From DAOPYU01 sp942493245 (GTDB lineage Bacteria; Sumerlaeota; Sumerlaeia; UBA8349): a DNA stretch of 64,000 nucleotides. A model generated the notes under the pieces. It was not told the DNA's origin. It saw only the letters and a program-made list of their open reading frames with translations, and made no database searches. Location of the stretch: the NCBI GenBank assembly GCA_942493245.1, contig OW818685.1, positions 2,108,001-2,172,000 on the forward strand. The letters run 5' to 3'. The stretch's first letter is position 1, and every line of letters begins with the position of its first letter. This document shows, piece by piece, positions 40,385 through 50,166 of the stretch. The translations under genes and the position numbers were made by a program.

Positions 40385-42061
40385 ATGCAGGATCCCAAGA
40401 CAGTTCGAGCCGTGTATTTCTCTCCCCGGCAGGAGAGTTCGCTTCGCGATATTCTCTATGTGTTGTTTCGTCATAAATGGAAGATGTTGATTTTCTTTGT
40501 GGCGATGTCAACCACGATGACCTTTCTGGCGTTGACGGCCAAGGACTTCTTTCAATCCGAGGCCAAGGTGTTGGTCAAGATCGGCCGCAATGCGGCGGCG
40601 GATCCGAGTGTGACCGGGCCGATGCTGAGTGTGTTGACCACGAGCAAGGCGGAGGTCAACTCGGAAATGGCCATTCTGCGGTCGGAGTCCATTCTGGAGG
40701 ATGTGATTGACGGGGTGGATGTGGTGACCGGAATCAGCGGGGACCCGAACGAGGGCGCCGCGATGAAGCACATTCCGGGTTTGGGAGTGGATCATATTCT
40801 GGCTCGGATCGAAGAGGCTGCCAAGGAGGATTCGGCTGGAGAGGGGAAAGTTGAAGAAGGGAAGAAGAAATCGGCCTGGCAATCGGTTTTGGGGAAACTG
40901 ACGCTGGACTCGCTTCTGAAGCATCTGGGGTTGACGCCGGATCTGAGTCCGCGCGCGTCGGCGCTGGCGCATTTGCGCGAGGGGATCGAGATTTCGGTGC
41001 CCGAAGAGAGCAACGTGATTGATATCCAGTTCAAGACGGTTTCGCCGGTTTTGTCGAAAGAGGTGCTGGACACGCTGTTGAGCATTTACCGGATTCGGCA
41101 TATCCAGGCGCACAAGTCTCAGGCCGCCGACACGAACTTTTTTGTGGACCGGGTGAAGGAATCGGAAAAGAAGATGCTCGATGCGGAGAAGGAGTTGGAG
41201 GCTTTCCGCACGCGGTTCAATATCGTGTCGCTCGAGGAGCAGAAAAAGGCTCTGCTGACGCATATCATGACGCTGCGCAACGAGCTTTCGAATGGCAATG
41301 CGGAGATGAAGGGCGCGCAGGAGCGCGTCACTTCACTGGAGAAATCGCTCGAGGGACGGCCAGAGTATATCGAGATTGAGGTGGTGGATGGATTGCCCAA
41401 TTTTGGAAAGGGCGATATCAAACAGCAGTTGGTGGATCTCAAGGTGGAAGAGGCCGAGGTGGCGCGGCGTTACCTGGAAGGGGCGCGTTCGGCGGTTCAG
41501 GCTCGCAAAAAGGTGGAGGCGGTCGAGGAATTTCTGGCAACGGAGCCGGAGAATTATACGAACATCACCACGGGTGTGAATCGGGCGTATCAGGATATTG
41601 ACGCGAAGTTGCAGGAGGCCAAAGCGACATTGGCGGCGTCTCTGGCAAAGGTACAGCCGATCGCGCAGGAACTCGAGGCGCGCGAGCGTGAACTCGATGA
41701 GTTGAACAAGCATTCGGTGACGCTGGACCAGTTGGATCGGACGGTGAAGGTCAACGAGAAAGAGTATCTGGAGTATCGGACCAGTTACCAGCGTTCGGTG
41801 GTTTTGAAGGATCTGGACAAACTGGAAGTGGGGAATGTCGAGGTGATTCAGAACGCGACGTTGCCGTCGGCGCCGCTGGGGTTGAATCGGGTCCGGCGTG
41901 TGATTCTGGGCTTTTTCCTGGGATTGTTCGGCGGGGTGGCGCTGGCCTTCTTCAGCGAGTTCCTCGACAACACGATCAAGACGAATGAGGATGTGGACAA
42001 GCATCTGGGGCTGCCGGTGCTGGCCACGGTGACGCAGGACGAGTACAAGTCGTGCCTTTGA
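40385..42061 (+). CDS. Wzz/GumC-type chain-length determinant
   Basis: This protein is 558 aa from the ATG at 40385 (AGGAGAAAGGGAG upstream); the frame runs 26 codons further but those overlap the lipoprotein gene. Two transmembrane helices, near residues 40 (WKMLIFFVAMSTTMTF) and 520 (VILGFFLGLFGGVALAFF), flank a long periplasmic coiled-coil region (about 230-490), the standard layout of polysaccharide copolymerases. It has no kinase domain, and a separate BY-kinase-like protein is encoded two genes downstream. It probably sets polymer length together with the Wza-like lipoprotein. Confidence 0.93.
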   Translation: MQDPKTVRAVYFSPRQESSLRDILYVLFRHKWKMLIFFVAMSTTMTFLALTAKDFFQSEAKVLVKIGRNAAADPSVTGPMLSVLTTSKAEVNSEMAILRSESILEDVIDGVDVVTGISGDPNEGAAMKHIPGLGVDHILARIEEAAKEDSAGEGKVEEGKKKSAWQSVLGKLTLDSLLKHLGLTPDLSPRASALAHLREGIEISVPEESNVIDIQFKTVSPVLSKEVLDTLLSIYRIRHIQAHKSQAADTNFFVDRVKESEKKMLDAEKELEAFRTRFNIVSLEEQKKALLTHIMTLRNELSNGNAEMKGAQERVTSLEKSLEGRPEYIEIEVVDGLPNFGKGDIKQQLVDLKVEEAEVARRYLEGARSAVQARKKVEAVEEFLATEPENYTNITTGVNRAYQDIDAKLQEAKATLAASLAKVQPIAQELEARERELDELNKHSVTLDQLDRTVKVNEKEYLEYRTSYQRSVVLKDLDKLEVGNVEVIQNATLPSAPLGLNRVRRVILGFFLGLFGGVALAFFSEFLDNTIKTNEDVDKHLGLPVLATVTQDEYKSCL

Positions 42062-42105
42062 GACGTGGCGTTGAAACCGGTTGTGCCGGCTGAGGAGCAG
42101 GGGCG

Positions 42106-43182
42106 ATGTATCTGAACTATTACGGGATGCACAAGGAACCGTTTCATGTGACACCGGATCCGTCGTTTCTGTATTTCAGCCCGAGTCACAAGGAGGCGCT
42201 GGCGGGGATCATCTACGCAGTTCAGAAGCGCAAGGGGTTTGTCGCCGTGACGGGGGAAGTGGGGTCCGGCAAAACCACGGTGATCCGTTCGTTTCTCGAT
42301 AGTGTCAAAGGGGAGCAGTATAAAATTGTCTATGTCTTCTATCCGAACCTGACGGTGCTCGATTTTCTCCATACGATTTTTCAGGAGTTGGACATTGCGT
42401 GCGAGAGTTCGGATGTGTCGGAGTGTGTGCGTGTCTTGCAGTCCTACCTGATCGAAGTGTACCGGCAGGGGGGGACGGTGGTTCTGGTGATTGACGAGGC
42501 GCAGAGCATTTCGGTCGAGACGCTCGAGAACCTGCGGCTGTTGTCGAATCTGGAGACGAATGAGGACAAGTTGTTGCAGATGGTTCTGGTGGGACAGCCG
42601 GAGTTGGACGAGAAACTGGCGTTGAACGAATTGCGGCAGCTGCGTCAGCGGATTGTGATTCGGGCGCGGATCGAGGCGTTGACCGAGGAGGAAAGCATCG
42701 AGTACATGCGACACCGCCTGGCCTTGGCCTCGCGGGTTTCTCAGGATGTTTTTACACGGTCAGCGCTCAAGATGATCGCGAAGCGAGCGAAGGGGAATCC
42801 GCGCATTCTGAATGTGCTGTGCGACAATGCGCTTTTGGCGGGGTACAGTCGGCAGGAGAAGACGATTACCCCACCGGTGGTGAGTGAAGTGTTGGCGGAC
42901 TATGACGGGCGATCTTCTTACGGCCCGAGGCGGAAAGCGGGTGTGGTGTCCGGGGTGCGGAGCATGTTTCAGAAATGGACACGGAGGCGTTCCGAGAGTC
43001 GGCGATGGGTGGGAGATCCGGATACCGATTTGAGTGACTGGGGAACGGGTTCCGTGGATTATCTGGCATACAGTCGGCGCCAGGAAATGGCGTTGACGGC
43101 TATTACGGGTTCTTTGCGGGCGATACCGGTATCGCCCGTAGAAAGAGTGGAAGGGATGGATTCTCATGACGCGAATATTTGA
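42106..43182 (+). CDS. ExeA/GspA-like AAA+ ATPase
   Basis: This is a 358-aa protein. MYLNYYGMHKEPFHVTPDP is the family's opening, then Walker A GEVGSGKT at residues 50-57 and Walker B TVVLVIDEAQ near 125. Sensor and arginine features lie in LVGQPELDEKL and QRIVIRARIEAL. Such ATPases occur in exopolysaccharide loci of many bacteria, including exosortase-linked ones, though no exosortase gene is visible here. It may energise or position the assembly machinery at the inner membrane. GAGGAGCAGGGG precedes its start, and its end overlaps the next gene by 17 bp. Confidence 0.93.
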   Translation: MYLNYYGMHKEPFHVTPDPSFLYFSPSHKEALAGIIYAVQKRKGFVAVTGEVGSGKTTVIRSFLDSVKGEQYKIVYVFYPNLTVLDFLHTIFQELDIACESSDVSECVRVLQSYLIEVYRQGGTVVLVIDEAQSISVETLENLRLLSNLETNEDKLLQMVLVGQPELDEKLALNELRQLRQRIVIRARIEALTEEESIEYMRHRLALASRVSQDVFTRSALKMIAKRAKGNPRILNVLCDNALLAGYSRQEKTITPPVVSEVLADYDGRSSYGPRRKAGVVSGVRSMFQKWTRRRSESRRWVGDPDTDLSDWGTGSVDYLAYSRRQEMALTAITGSLRAIPVSPVERVEGMDSHDANI

Positions 43183-43942
43183 TGCGTTGGAACAGGCCCG
43201 GCGGGAACAGGTTCGGGGGAGCGCGAATCAGGCTGCTCCGGACGAATTGGGTGGAGGGGGGGACACGTGGATTCCGGCTCCGCGGACAGGTGGCGGGAAA
43301 AACGCGGGCTACAGTCCTTCCATTGAGCGCGCCATGGTCGGACTTTACCAGCGGATTTATACCGAATTCGGGGACTCGAGCGGCAAGACGGTCGAGTTCA
43401 TCGGGGCGCACCGGGGCGAGGGAACGTCGGTCCTGATCCGGCAGTTTGCCCTCGTGGTCGTTTCCAAGATGTGCAAGAAGGTTCTTCTGCTGGATGGCGA
43501 TCAGGAACACCCCGTTTTGCTTCAGAGCTTCGGTTTGCAGAGTTCGCGTGGCTGGCAGGAGGTGGTCGAGGGGAAGACCGAGTTGAACGATCCGGCGGTG
43601 GTTTGCCGGGTGGGCGATTCGAACTTGTGCGTGGCGGAACTGAAGCGGGATTTCTCTCAACCGGTGTTCACGTTGCCGGGGATTCATGAGTTTATGGCGG
43701 CGGCGAAGGAGTCTTACGATCTGGTTTTGCTGCGCGTGCCGCCGGCTGGGGTTTCGTCTGACGGGTTTGGTTTCTCGGATAAGGTGGACGGGGTGGTGAT
43801 ACTGGTGGAGGCGGAGAAGACGCGCTGGCAAGTGGCGGACAACACGCGGATGCGGATTCTGGAGCAGGGCGGCAAGGTACTGGGTGTGGTGTTGAACAAT
43901 CGCCGGCATATCATCCCGAAGTGCGTGTACAAGAGGATATAG
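43166..43942 (+). CDS. BY-kinase/CpsD-like protein lacking the P-loop lysine
   Basis: This 258-aa protein begins MTRIFDALEQARRE like the cytoplasmic kinase partner of Wzz proteins. The Walker A region reads AHRGEGTSVL (residues 81-90), so Thr87 stands where the family has Lys. The A' motif KKVLLLDGDQEHP (about 104-116) keeps both Asp. LRVPPAGVSSDGF replaces the usual Walker B. The C-terminal tyrosine cluster of true BY-kinases is absent (ends CVYKRI). ATP hydrolysis is doubtful; it may be a pseudokinase that binds or regulates the copolymerase. It overlaps the ExeA-like gene by 17 bp. Confidence 0.82.
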   Translation: MTRIFDALEQARREQVRGSANQAAPDELGGGGDTWIPAPRTGGGKNAGYSPSIERAMVGLYQRIYTEFGDSSGKTVEFIGAHRGEGTSVLIRQFALVVVSKMCKKVLLLDGDQEHPVLLQSFGLQSSRGWQEVVEGKTELNDPAVVCRVGDSNLCVAELKRDFSQPVFTLPGIHEFMAAAKESYDLVLLRVPPAGVSSDGFGFSDKVDGVVILVEAEKTRWQVADNTRMRILEQGGKVLGVVLNNRRHIIPKCVYKRI

Positions 43943-43945
43943 ACG

Positions 43946-45412
43946 TTGTCCTTCCCATGGTTTGATGCTGTTCGTACCCATATTGATAAGAAGATTCCGG
44001 CGGACTCCCTGCGCAGACGTTTTGCCCAGGGGGCTTTCTGGTCGGTTGTGGGAGCGTGCGTTGCTCATGGTTTGAATCTTGTGAGTGGGATTGTGCGTGG
44101 GCGTTGGTTGGGGATGGATCTCTTCGGGTCGTTCGGATTTGTGACCAGCACCATCGCCACATTGGGCATATTTGCGGGGATGGGTTTGGGTTTGACGGTT
44201 ACGAAATACGTAGCCGAGTTTCGTCAGTTGGATCCCGCCCGGGCGGGGCGTATTGTTTCGTTGGTTTTTTGGATGACTTTTATTTCGTCGGCTCTTGTTT
44301 CGATTCTTTCCGCGATCATGATGCCCTATTTACCGGACGCGGATTTACAGCGCTACGATCTTGAATTGCAATTGGGGTGTCTGCTTCTGTTTGCCAACAC
44401 GTTACTGGGGGTACAGAATGGCGTTCTGGCGGGTTTGGAGGCGTTTCGGACCATTGCCTGGGTCAATTGTCTCCTGGCAATTTGCACGTTTGTTTTCAGT
44501 CTGGGGGGGATGTTCCTTCTTGGAATAGAGAGTAAGTTCTGGGGATTGTGTGGCGCGGTTGGAGGCATGGGGGTGGGGTCTGTTCTGACGTGGGGCGTCA
44601 GTCAGTATCATGTCCGCGAGGAATTGAAGAAACATGGGATTCATCTGGCGTGGAAGGGCGCACTGCAGGAACTGCCGCATGTCTGGCGGTTTACGTTGTC
44701 CGCATTTGTGAGTTCGGTGCTGTTCGGTCCGGTCGTTTTTATTCACAATTTGATGATGATGAAACAGCCGGGCGGGGACATCCAGATGGGGCTGTTTACG
44801 GCGACTCGGCAGTGGAATAACGCAATTCTTTTGTTGCCGAGCATGGTTTCCAAAACCACCTTGCCGATGTTGACAAACCTGTGGGCGCAACGTGAGTATG
44901 GAAAGTATCGCAAGTTGTTTTGGGCGAATACCGGACTTTTCGCGGCGCTGGCGCTGGTGGCGGCTGTTCCAACCGCTCTGTTGTCTAAGTTTCTGATGCA
45001 ACTCTATGATAGCCGTCATGAAAGTCTCGGCATAGATTTCGCGAGCGGGTGGCCGATACTGGTGTGTGTGTGCGTGTATTCGGTGTTGTGGGCGTCGAAC
45101 ATGTCGCCGGGGCAGGCAGTCTGGTCCTTGGGGATGAAGCGGGCCGCTAACGTATTTGCCCTCTTGCGATCGGTGATTCTGCTGGGAGTTTATTGGTACC
45201 TGTTGTACGACCCGAATGGCTTGTTTCAACGCATGGGTATCAAAGTGCAAGGGGCGATGGGTTTGGCCTGGGCTTATCTGATCACATATATTTTGCAGAC
45301 CCTCTATATGATTCCCTTTATTCTTATCATGGTGCGGCGAAAGATGAATAGGGCTGTGCCGGGGGAACGAGGAGAGAACGTGGGTATTGTGGAACCGGAT
45401 GGAAATATTTAA
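43946..45412 (+). CDS. Wzx-type polysaccharide flippase
   Basis: This 488-aa polytopic membrane protein belongs to the MATE/MVF-like oligosaccharide flippase superfamily, with about 12-14 helices. FAQGAFWSVVGACVAHGLNL is a characteristic N-terminus, and GRWLGMDLFGSFGFVTSTIA is typical. It starts with TTG at 43946 because AGAGGA is 8 bp upstream and no ATG with such spacing exists. It should flip lipid-linked repeat units across the inner membrane for the Wzy-like polymerase encoded next. Confidence 0.92.
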   Translation: MSFPWFDAVRTHIDKKIPADSLRRRFAQGAFWSVVGACVAHGLNLVSGIVRGRWLGMDLFGSFGFVTSTIATLGIFAGMGLGLTVTKYVAEFRQLDPARAGRIVSLVFWMTFISSALVSILSAIMMPYLPDADLQRYDLELQLGCLLLFANTLLGVQNGVLAGLEAFRTIAWVNCLLAICTFVFSLGGMFLLGIESKFWGLCGAVGGMGVGSVLTWGVSQYHVREELKKHGIHLAWKGALQELPHVWRFTLSAFVSSVLFGPVVFIHNLMMMKQPGGDIQMGLFTATRQWNNAILLLPSMVSKTTLPMLTNLWAQREYGKYRKLFWANTGLFAALALVAAVPTALLSKFLMQLYDSRHESLGIDFASGWPILVCVCVYSVLWASNMSPGQAVWSLGMKRAANVFALLRSVILLGVYWYLLYDPNGLFQRMGIKVQGAMGLAWAYLITYILQTLYMIPFILIMVRRKMNRAVPGERGENVGIVEPDGNI

Positions 45413-45465
45413 GGGAACGATAGGGCCGTTGGAGAACGATCTGAAGATTGCGCGGCGAGGGCTGG

Positions 45466-46932
45466 ATGATGGCGCAAGGCGATACAGTTCTGGATGAAAG
45501 TGTCGGCGGGTTTCCTGAAGAAAAGGGAAGGGACGATGACGCTGTTATTTCCCAAGACCGGTTTCCGCCTGCCTTGAGCCGTAATTATCTGCCCGAGGGG
45601 CTGCGCTGGGCCTGCATTTTCCTGGCGCTGGGGTTGTTCGTCGGATTTGTGAACGAGTGCTACCGCATGTCGTATATCCAGCGGGCTACGATTGTGATTG
45701 AAGGGGATCGGCAGTTTTATGCCCCGGAGGACGTGACGAAGTACAACATTTGGGTCAAGTCCATGGGCTACGCGACCTACGGTTTGATCTGCGCGGCGGC
45801 TCTGGCGACTTTCAAAAGTGGTTGTCCCCGTTTTCTTCCCATGATCTATATGTATTTATATGCAGGGATGTGGCTGTGTTCCATCTATCTGGTTCTGGGA
45901 CTGACAACGCACCCGATTCAAGTCTTCAACCGGTGCTCGCGTTTTTTCAGTTGGGTGGCGCCGGGCAGCCTGATTTCGATGGGGCTTTTCTTTCTCTCCG
46001 CAAATCCCTATGCCTGGCCGGTGATCCGGAAAATTCTGTATCGTTTCACGGTTTTTGTCTGTGTGGCATGGATTTTCTTTGCGCTTCACATGGAGAACGC
46101 GTCGCGTGTCCAGGCGTACCGTTGGGTGTTCTCGTCCGGTCTTGCTCTGGAACTCCTGGCGCTTCTGTCGCTGGCGGCCTGGCGCGAACCGGGTGTCAAG
46201 TGGTATTACCAGGTGGCGCGTTATCTCCCGATGGGATTGTTGGGGCTGACGGCCGTTTTCCTGCAGGCGCGTCTGGTGGTGGTCATTTTTCTGACTCTGG
46301 TGGTGGTGTATGGAATCGTGCAACGGCGCAGTATGGGGATTGGAAAAGAAAAACCGGACGAGGGATTGTCTTTCAATGCTGTGTTGTTGCTGGCTGTGGT
46401 TTTCTTTGCGTTGTTCGGGTATATTGCCATCAGTGAAGATTCGATTGTCGGCCGTTCGGCTGAAGGGCTTTGGGATCGGAAGTTTGTGGACACACGGACG
46501 AATCAGATCAAGCCGTTTTTTGAGAAACTGACGCCTTCGATCGCGTTGTTCGGGGCGGGCTATCCCTGTGAGGGGGAGTACAGCAGCACGGGCAGCAAGG
46601 GAATTGACTGTGGTTACCTCAACGTGCTGTATGTTGCCGGTTTGCCGATGCTGATTCTGTTTGTCTCGATGCTGGTGGCGCCGGTGTTGCGGTGTCTGCG
46701 TCTGCCGCTCAGCCGCGAGGATGCCGTGGTGGTGGTGGCGGCTTTTGCCTATGTCCTTCGTCTGATGTCGTCCACTCTGCCCCTTCTGTCGGTCGAGTTT
46801 GTGCTGGCCTTGTTGTTGCTGGGTCGGACCGCTTTCATCCTGCATGCGGCCAAAGAGGAAGAGGCGCGGCAGTTGGAGTTGGTTCGAGAACAGTATCTGG
46901 CGCGTGCGCGGGTTCAGGAAAAGATTTCCTGA
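45466..46932 (+). CDS. Wzy/O-antigen ligase-like polymerase, polytopic
   Basis: This protein is 488 aa from the ATG at 45466 (GAGGG just upstream; an upstream TTG is less likely). It has about ten to twelve transmembrane helices and a long periplasmic loop between about 300 and 400, with GAGYPCEGEYSSTGSKGIDC. This topology is that of Wzy polymerases and WaaL ligases, whose sequences are too divergent to tell apart without comparison. Its place after Wzx and before glycosyltransferases favours a polymerase. Confidence 0.8.
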   Translation: MMAQGDTVLDESVGGFPEEKGRDDDAVISQDRFPPALSRNYLPEGLRWACIFLALGLFVGFVNECYRMSYIQRATIVIEGDRQFYAPEDVTKYNIWVKSMGYATYGLICAAALATFKSGCPRFLPMIYMYLYAGMWLCSIYLVLGLTTHPIQVFNRCSRFFSWVAPGSLISMGLFFLSANPYAWPVIRKILYRFTVFVCVAWIFFALHMENASRVQAYRWVFSSGLALELLALLSLAAWREPGVKWYYQVARYLPMGLLGLTAVFLQARLVVVIFLTLVVVYGIVQRRSMGIGKEKPDEGLSFNAVLLLAVVFFALFGYIAISEDSIVGRSAEGLWDRKFVDTRTNQIKPFFEKLTPSIALFGAGYPCEGEYSSTGSKGIDCGYLNVLYVAGLPMLILFVSMLVAPVLRCLRLPLSREDAVVVVAAFAYVLRLMSSTLPLLSVEFVLALLLLGRTAFILHAAKEEEARQLELVREQYLARARVQEKIS

Positions 46933-46997
46933 TGTATTGAGGGGACAGCCCCAACGGCAGGTTCGGGGGGAAATCGGAGGAGTCGGGAGCTGGCCAG

Positions 46998-48233
46998 GTG
47001 AGAGCGCTTTGGTTTACGACGATTCCGATGCCCGCCGTGGACAGACGGTTGGGTTTGGGCCTGGTGGGTTCCGGTGGCTGGATGTCCCAGCTCCTCGAAG
47101 AACTGAAGGCGCGCGGGCAGGTGGAACTGGCCGTTGCGACGGCTGGGAATGGGTTGCCGGATCTGGAGTTCGAGGCGGATGGGGTGACTTATTTTACCGT
47201 CCACGAAGGTTCGCCGCTTCGTCCGTTGCATCGCGAGGCGGAACTTCGGAAGTGTGCCGCAATTGCCGAGCGATGGCGGCCCGATCTGATTCACGTGCAT
47301 GGGTTGGAGCGCTTTTTCGGTCTGTTGGAGTCGCGGCGTCTGGTCGAGGCTCCAGTTGCGATCTCTATACAGGGTGTGCTGGCGGAAGTGTCCCGGAATT
47401 TGTACGGACGGCTTTCGTTCTGGGATCTGGCGCGCATGGAACGTTTGCGCGATGTGGCACGAGGTCGCGGCTGGTGGTGGAACGGGTGGCGGTATCGCCA
47501 GATGGCGCAACGTGAAGCGGAGATCGCGCGCGGAGCGCGTTTTTTTATGGGGCGGACGGGGTTTGACCGGCGTTTTGTGCTGGGTTTGAATCCGGAGGGG
47601 TTGTATTATCATGTGGACGAATTGCTGCGTTCACCTTTCTTCAATGTGCAGTGGAGCCTGGAGACTTGTGTACGGCATCGGATTTTGTTCGCGAACGCCA
47701 GCCATCCCCATCGTGATATTGACACGGCGCTGGAGGCGGTGGCACGGTTGCGTGGAGAGTTTCCGGATGTTCGGCTCTGCCTGCCGGGTGCAATCAGGGA
47801 AACGGTGGGATATGGCAGGCATCTGAGTCGCCGCATTGCCCGGATGGGTTTACGGGAGCAGGTCGAATTTCTGGGATTCATGAACGCGGAACGGATGGCG
47901 TCCGAGTTGAGCCGCGCTCATGTGTTTGCCACGTCGTCGCTGGTTGAGAACAGTTCGAACAGCCTGTGTGAGGCGATGCTGGTGGGACTGCCGTGTGTGG
48001 CGAGCCGGGTGGGAGGTCTGCCGAGTTTGGCGAAAGACGGAGAGAGTGCGCTTTTCTTTTCTCCGGGTGACTCAGAGGCAATGGCCGACAGAATTGCCTG
48101 TGTTTTCCGGGACGATGATACTTCGGTTGGTCTGGGGCGTGCGGCGCGCGCACGCGCAGTAGAACGACACGATCCCGATCGGGTGGTGGCGCAGTTGATG
48201 GGGGCCTATTCGGATATTGTGACGCGGGGATGA
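46998..48233 (+). CDS. Glycosyltransferase family 4
   Basis: This protein is 411 aa starting at the GTG at 46998 (GGGAG 8 bp upstream). It is a GT-B fold retaining glycosyltransferase; LVENSSNSLCEAMLVGLPCV holds the EX7E-type donor-binding motif and VASRVGGLPSLAKDGESALF follows. The N-terminal half has the usual acceptor side (DLIHVHGLERFFGLL). It should add one sugar to the lipid-linked repeat unit. Donor and linkage cannot be predicted. Confidence 0.92.
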   Translation: MRALWFTTIPMPAVDRRLGLGLVGSGGWMSQLLEELKARGQVELAVATAGNGLPDLEFEADGVTYFTVHEGSPLRPLHREAELRKCAAIAERWRPDLIHVHGLERFFGLLESRRLVEAPVAISIQGVLAEVSRNLYGRLSFWDLARMERLRDVARGRGWWWNGWRYRQMAQREAEIARGARFFMGRTGFDRRFVLGLNPEGLYYHVDELLRSPFFNVQWSLETCVRHRILFANASHPHRDIDTALEAVARLRGEFPDVRLCLPGAIRETVGYGRHLSRRIARMGLREQVEFLGFMNAERMASELSRAHVFATSSLVENSSNSLCEAMLVGLPCVASRVGGLPSLAKDGESALFFSPGDSEAMADRIACVFRDDDTSVGLGRAARARAVERHDPDRVVAQLMGAYSDIVTRG

Positions 48234-48260
48234 GTGGGTTGAAATTGGAGGGACGCAAAA

Positions 48261-48887
48261 ATGGGGGACAATAAGACGCCAGTAGAATGGCCGATTCGAT
48301 TGGTTCGGTACTCCGAGCGTCTGCGCGTCCTGTGGCATACGTTGCTGAACCGGAAGCGGGCTGCATGGTGGAAGGTCGAACTGGGGCGTGGATGCCGATT
48401 CTGGGGTCGGACTTTGTTTCGCCGCGCGCCCGGCAGTTCAATTGGTGTGGGGGAGGAGTGTCAGTTCCGTTCGGCGGTCTGGTCGAACCCATTGGGGGTT
48501 TCCGGGCCTTGTATCCTGAACACGATTCGAGAAAATGCGCGGATTCGAATTGGCCACCGGGTGGGGATGAGCGGAACGGTGGTGTGTGCGGCGGAAAGTG
48601 TGGAAATCGGGGACGATGTGTTTTGTGGAGCGAATGTCAAGATCATGGACACGGATTTTCATGGGATTCGCTTTGAAGATCGGTGTAACGGCGGAGCTTC
48701 GGCTCCGGTTCGAATCGAGGAGAAAGTCTGGCTGGGATTGAATGTGATCGTCCTGAAGGGCGTGACAATTGGCGCGGGAACGGTTGTGGCGGCGGGCAGT
48801 GTGGTGACGCGGTCGCTTCCGGCGGGTGTGATTGCGGCGGGCCAACCGGCAAAAGTGGTGAAGGAGATCACCCGCAGTGTCGACTGA
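48261..48887 (+). CDS. Hexapeptide-repeat acyltransferase (LbH fold)
   Basis: This is a 208-aa protein. Residues about 75-200 carry imperfect hexapeptide repeats building a left-handed beta helix (IGHRVGMSGTVV, VEIGDDVFCGANVKIMD, KGVTIGAGTVVAAGSVV). It resembles WcaF/maltose-acetyltransferase-type O-acetyltransferases and has the DTDFHGI stretch typical of these, with His as the likely catalytic base. It should acetylate a sugar of the repeat unit. GGAGGG lies 8 bp before its ATG. Confidence 0.9.
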   Translation: MGDNKTPVEWPIRLVRYSERLRVLWHTLLNRKRAAWWKVELGRGCRFWGRTLFRRAPGSSIGVGEECQFRSAVWSNPLGVSGPCILNTIRENARIRIGHRVGMSGTVVCAAESVEIGDDVFCGANVKIMDTDFHGIRFEDRCNGGASAPVRIEEKVWLGLNVIVLKGVTIGAGTVVAAGSVVTRSLPAGVIAAGQPAKVVKEITRSVD

Positions 48888-50136
48888 TGAAAAAAAAGCG
48901 ACAGGCGTATGCCGCCACGTGGTGATCGTTGGGGAGCGTTTCACGTTTCCGCGGGGAATGGCGAATACAAAGCGGGTTCGGTTGCTGGCGCGGGGGCTTC
49001 TGGAGAACGGGATAGAGGTGTCGGTTCTGGTTGCCCGGGCTTTGGATAAGTGGGGTCAATCGCCGAACACGGAATGGAAGGGGGTGGACCGGGGTATCCC
49101 CTATGAGTATTCAACAGGTACCCCGATTCGATCGCGGTCGTTCTGGGGACGCCGTTGGCAGGATGCTCGTGGTTTTGTGCAGGCGGTCTGGCGGTTGTGG
49201 CGGTTGCGCCGCGCGAGGCGTCTGGACGCAGTGTTTCTCTATACCCTCGACTATGCGACTGTCCGCTGGTTTTCATTCTGGAGCCGGATTCTTGATGTCT
49301 CTGTTATTCTGGAAGTGTGCGAATGGCCTCTGGATGTGGTGTCGGTTCATGGAGGCGACCGGGATAACGCAGAACGGTTTTGCATGAATGCCTGGAAATG
49401 GGTGGAGGGGGCGGTTCCCATTTCGGAAGCGCTGGAGAGGAAGATTCTTGAGCAGACTCAATGCGCAGGCCGGACTTTACCCCTGTGCCGGGTACCGATT
49501 CTGGTGGATCCGTCCGAATATGCGGGCGATCGTAACGAGGTCCAGGAGTGTGTTCTCTTTTGCAGCGGCGCCCTGGCGTATCGGAACATCACGCGATTGA
49601 TTGTGCGTGCCTGTGGAATTCTGCAAGCGCGGGGTTTCTCGTTTCATGCGCGTTTTACCGGACGCGCAAGCGAATCTGAGTTGGCTGTCCTGTATGAGGC
49701 CGCTGATTCCGACGGGGTTTCGGATCGGGTGGAATATCTGGGGTTTGTGGGCGATGATGAAATGGCGCAGCACTATCGTCAGGCGGCGGTATTGTTGGCG
49801 CCATTACCGGACGATGCGCAATCGGTCACGCGGTTCCCCACGAAACTGGGGGAGTATCTGGCGTCAGGCCGTCCGGTTGTGACAACGGCGATCGGGGAGC
49901 CGGGACGGTATCTGGAGGATGGGGTCACGGCTTTTCTGGCACACGATGGTTCGGCGGAGGCGCTGGCGGATAAAATTGCCGAGGTTTTGTCTGATCCGGT
50001 GCGGGCCGAGGCGGTGGGACTGGCCGGGCAGGCTTTGGCGCGGACGGAATTTCACTATGCCGTTCAGGGAAAACGGCTGGCCGGTTTTTTTGAGGAGTTG
50101 GTTGTGGGATTGCAATCGAAGGAAAAACGGAAGTAG
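48877..50136 (+). CDS. Glycosyltransferase family 4-like
   Basis: This is a 419-aa protein with a GTG start at 48877 (AAGGAG upstream) that overlaps the acyltransferase by 11 bp. The GT-B fold is visible: PRGMANTKRVRLLARGLLENG in the acceptor half and TKLGEYLASGRPVVTTA and GEPGRYLEDGVTAFL in the donor half, but the canonical EX7E is weaker than in its neighbours (GEYLASG). It probably adds a further sugar to the repeat unit. Confidence 0.88.
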   Translation: MSTDEKKATGVCRHVVIVGERFTFPRGMANTKRVRLLARGLLENGIEVSVLVARALDKWGQSPNTEWKGVDRGIPYEYSTGTPIRSRSFWGRRWQDARGFVQAVWRLWRLRRARRLDAVFLYTLDYATVRWFSFWSRILDVSVILEVCEWPLDVVSVHGGDRDNAERFCMNAWKWVEGAVPISEALERKILEQTQCAGRTLPLCRVPILVDPSEYAGDRNEVQECVLFCSGALAYRNITRLIVRACGILQARGFSFHARFTGRASESELAVLYEAADSDGVSDRVEYLGFVGDDEMAQHYRQAAVLLAPLPDDAQSVTRFPTKLGEYLASGRPVVTTAIGEPGRYLEDGVTAFLAHDGSAEALADKIAEVLSDPVRAEAVGLAGQALARTEFHYAVQGKRLAGFFEELVVGLQSKEKRK

Positions 50137-50166
50137 TCTGGGAGAAAGTGTTCGAGAGTATTTGTC

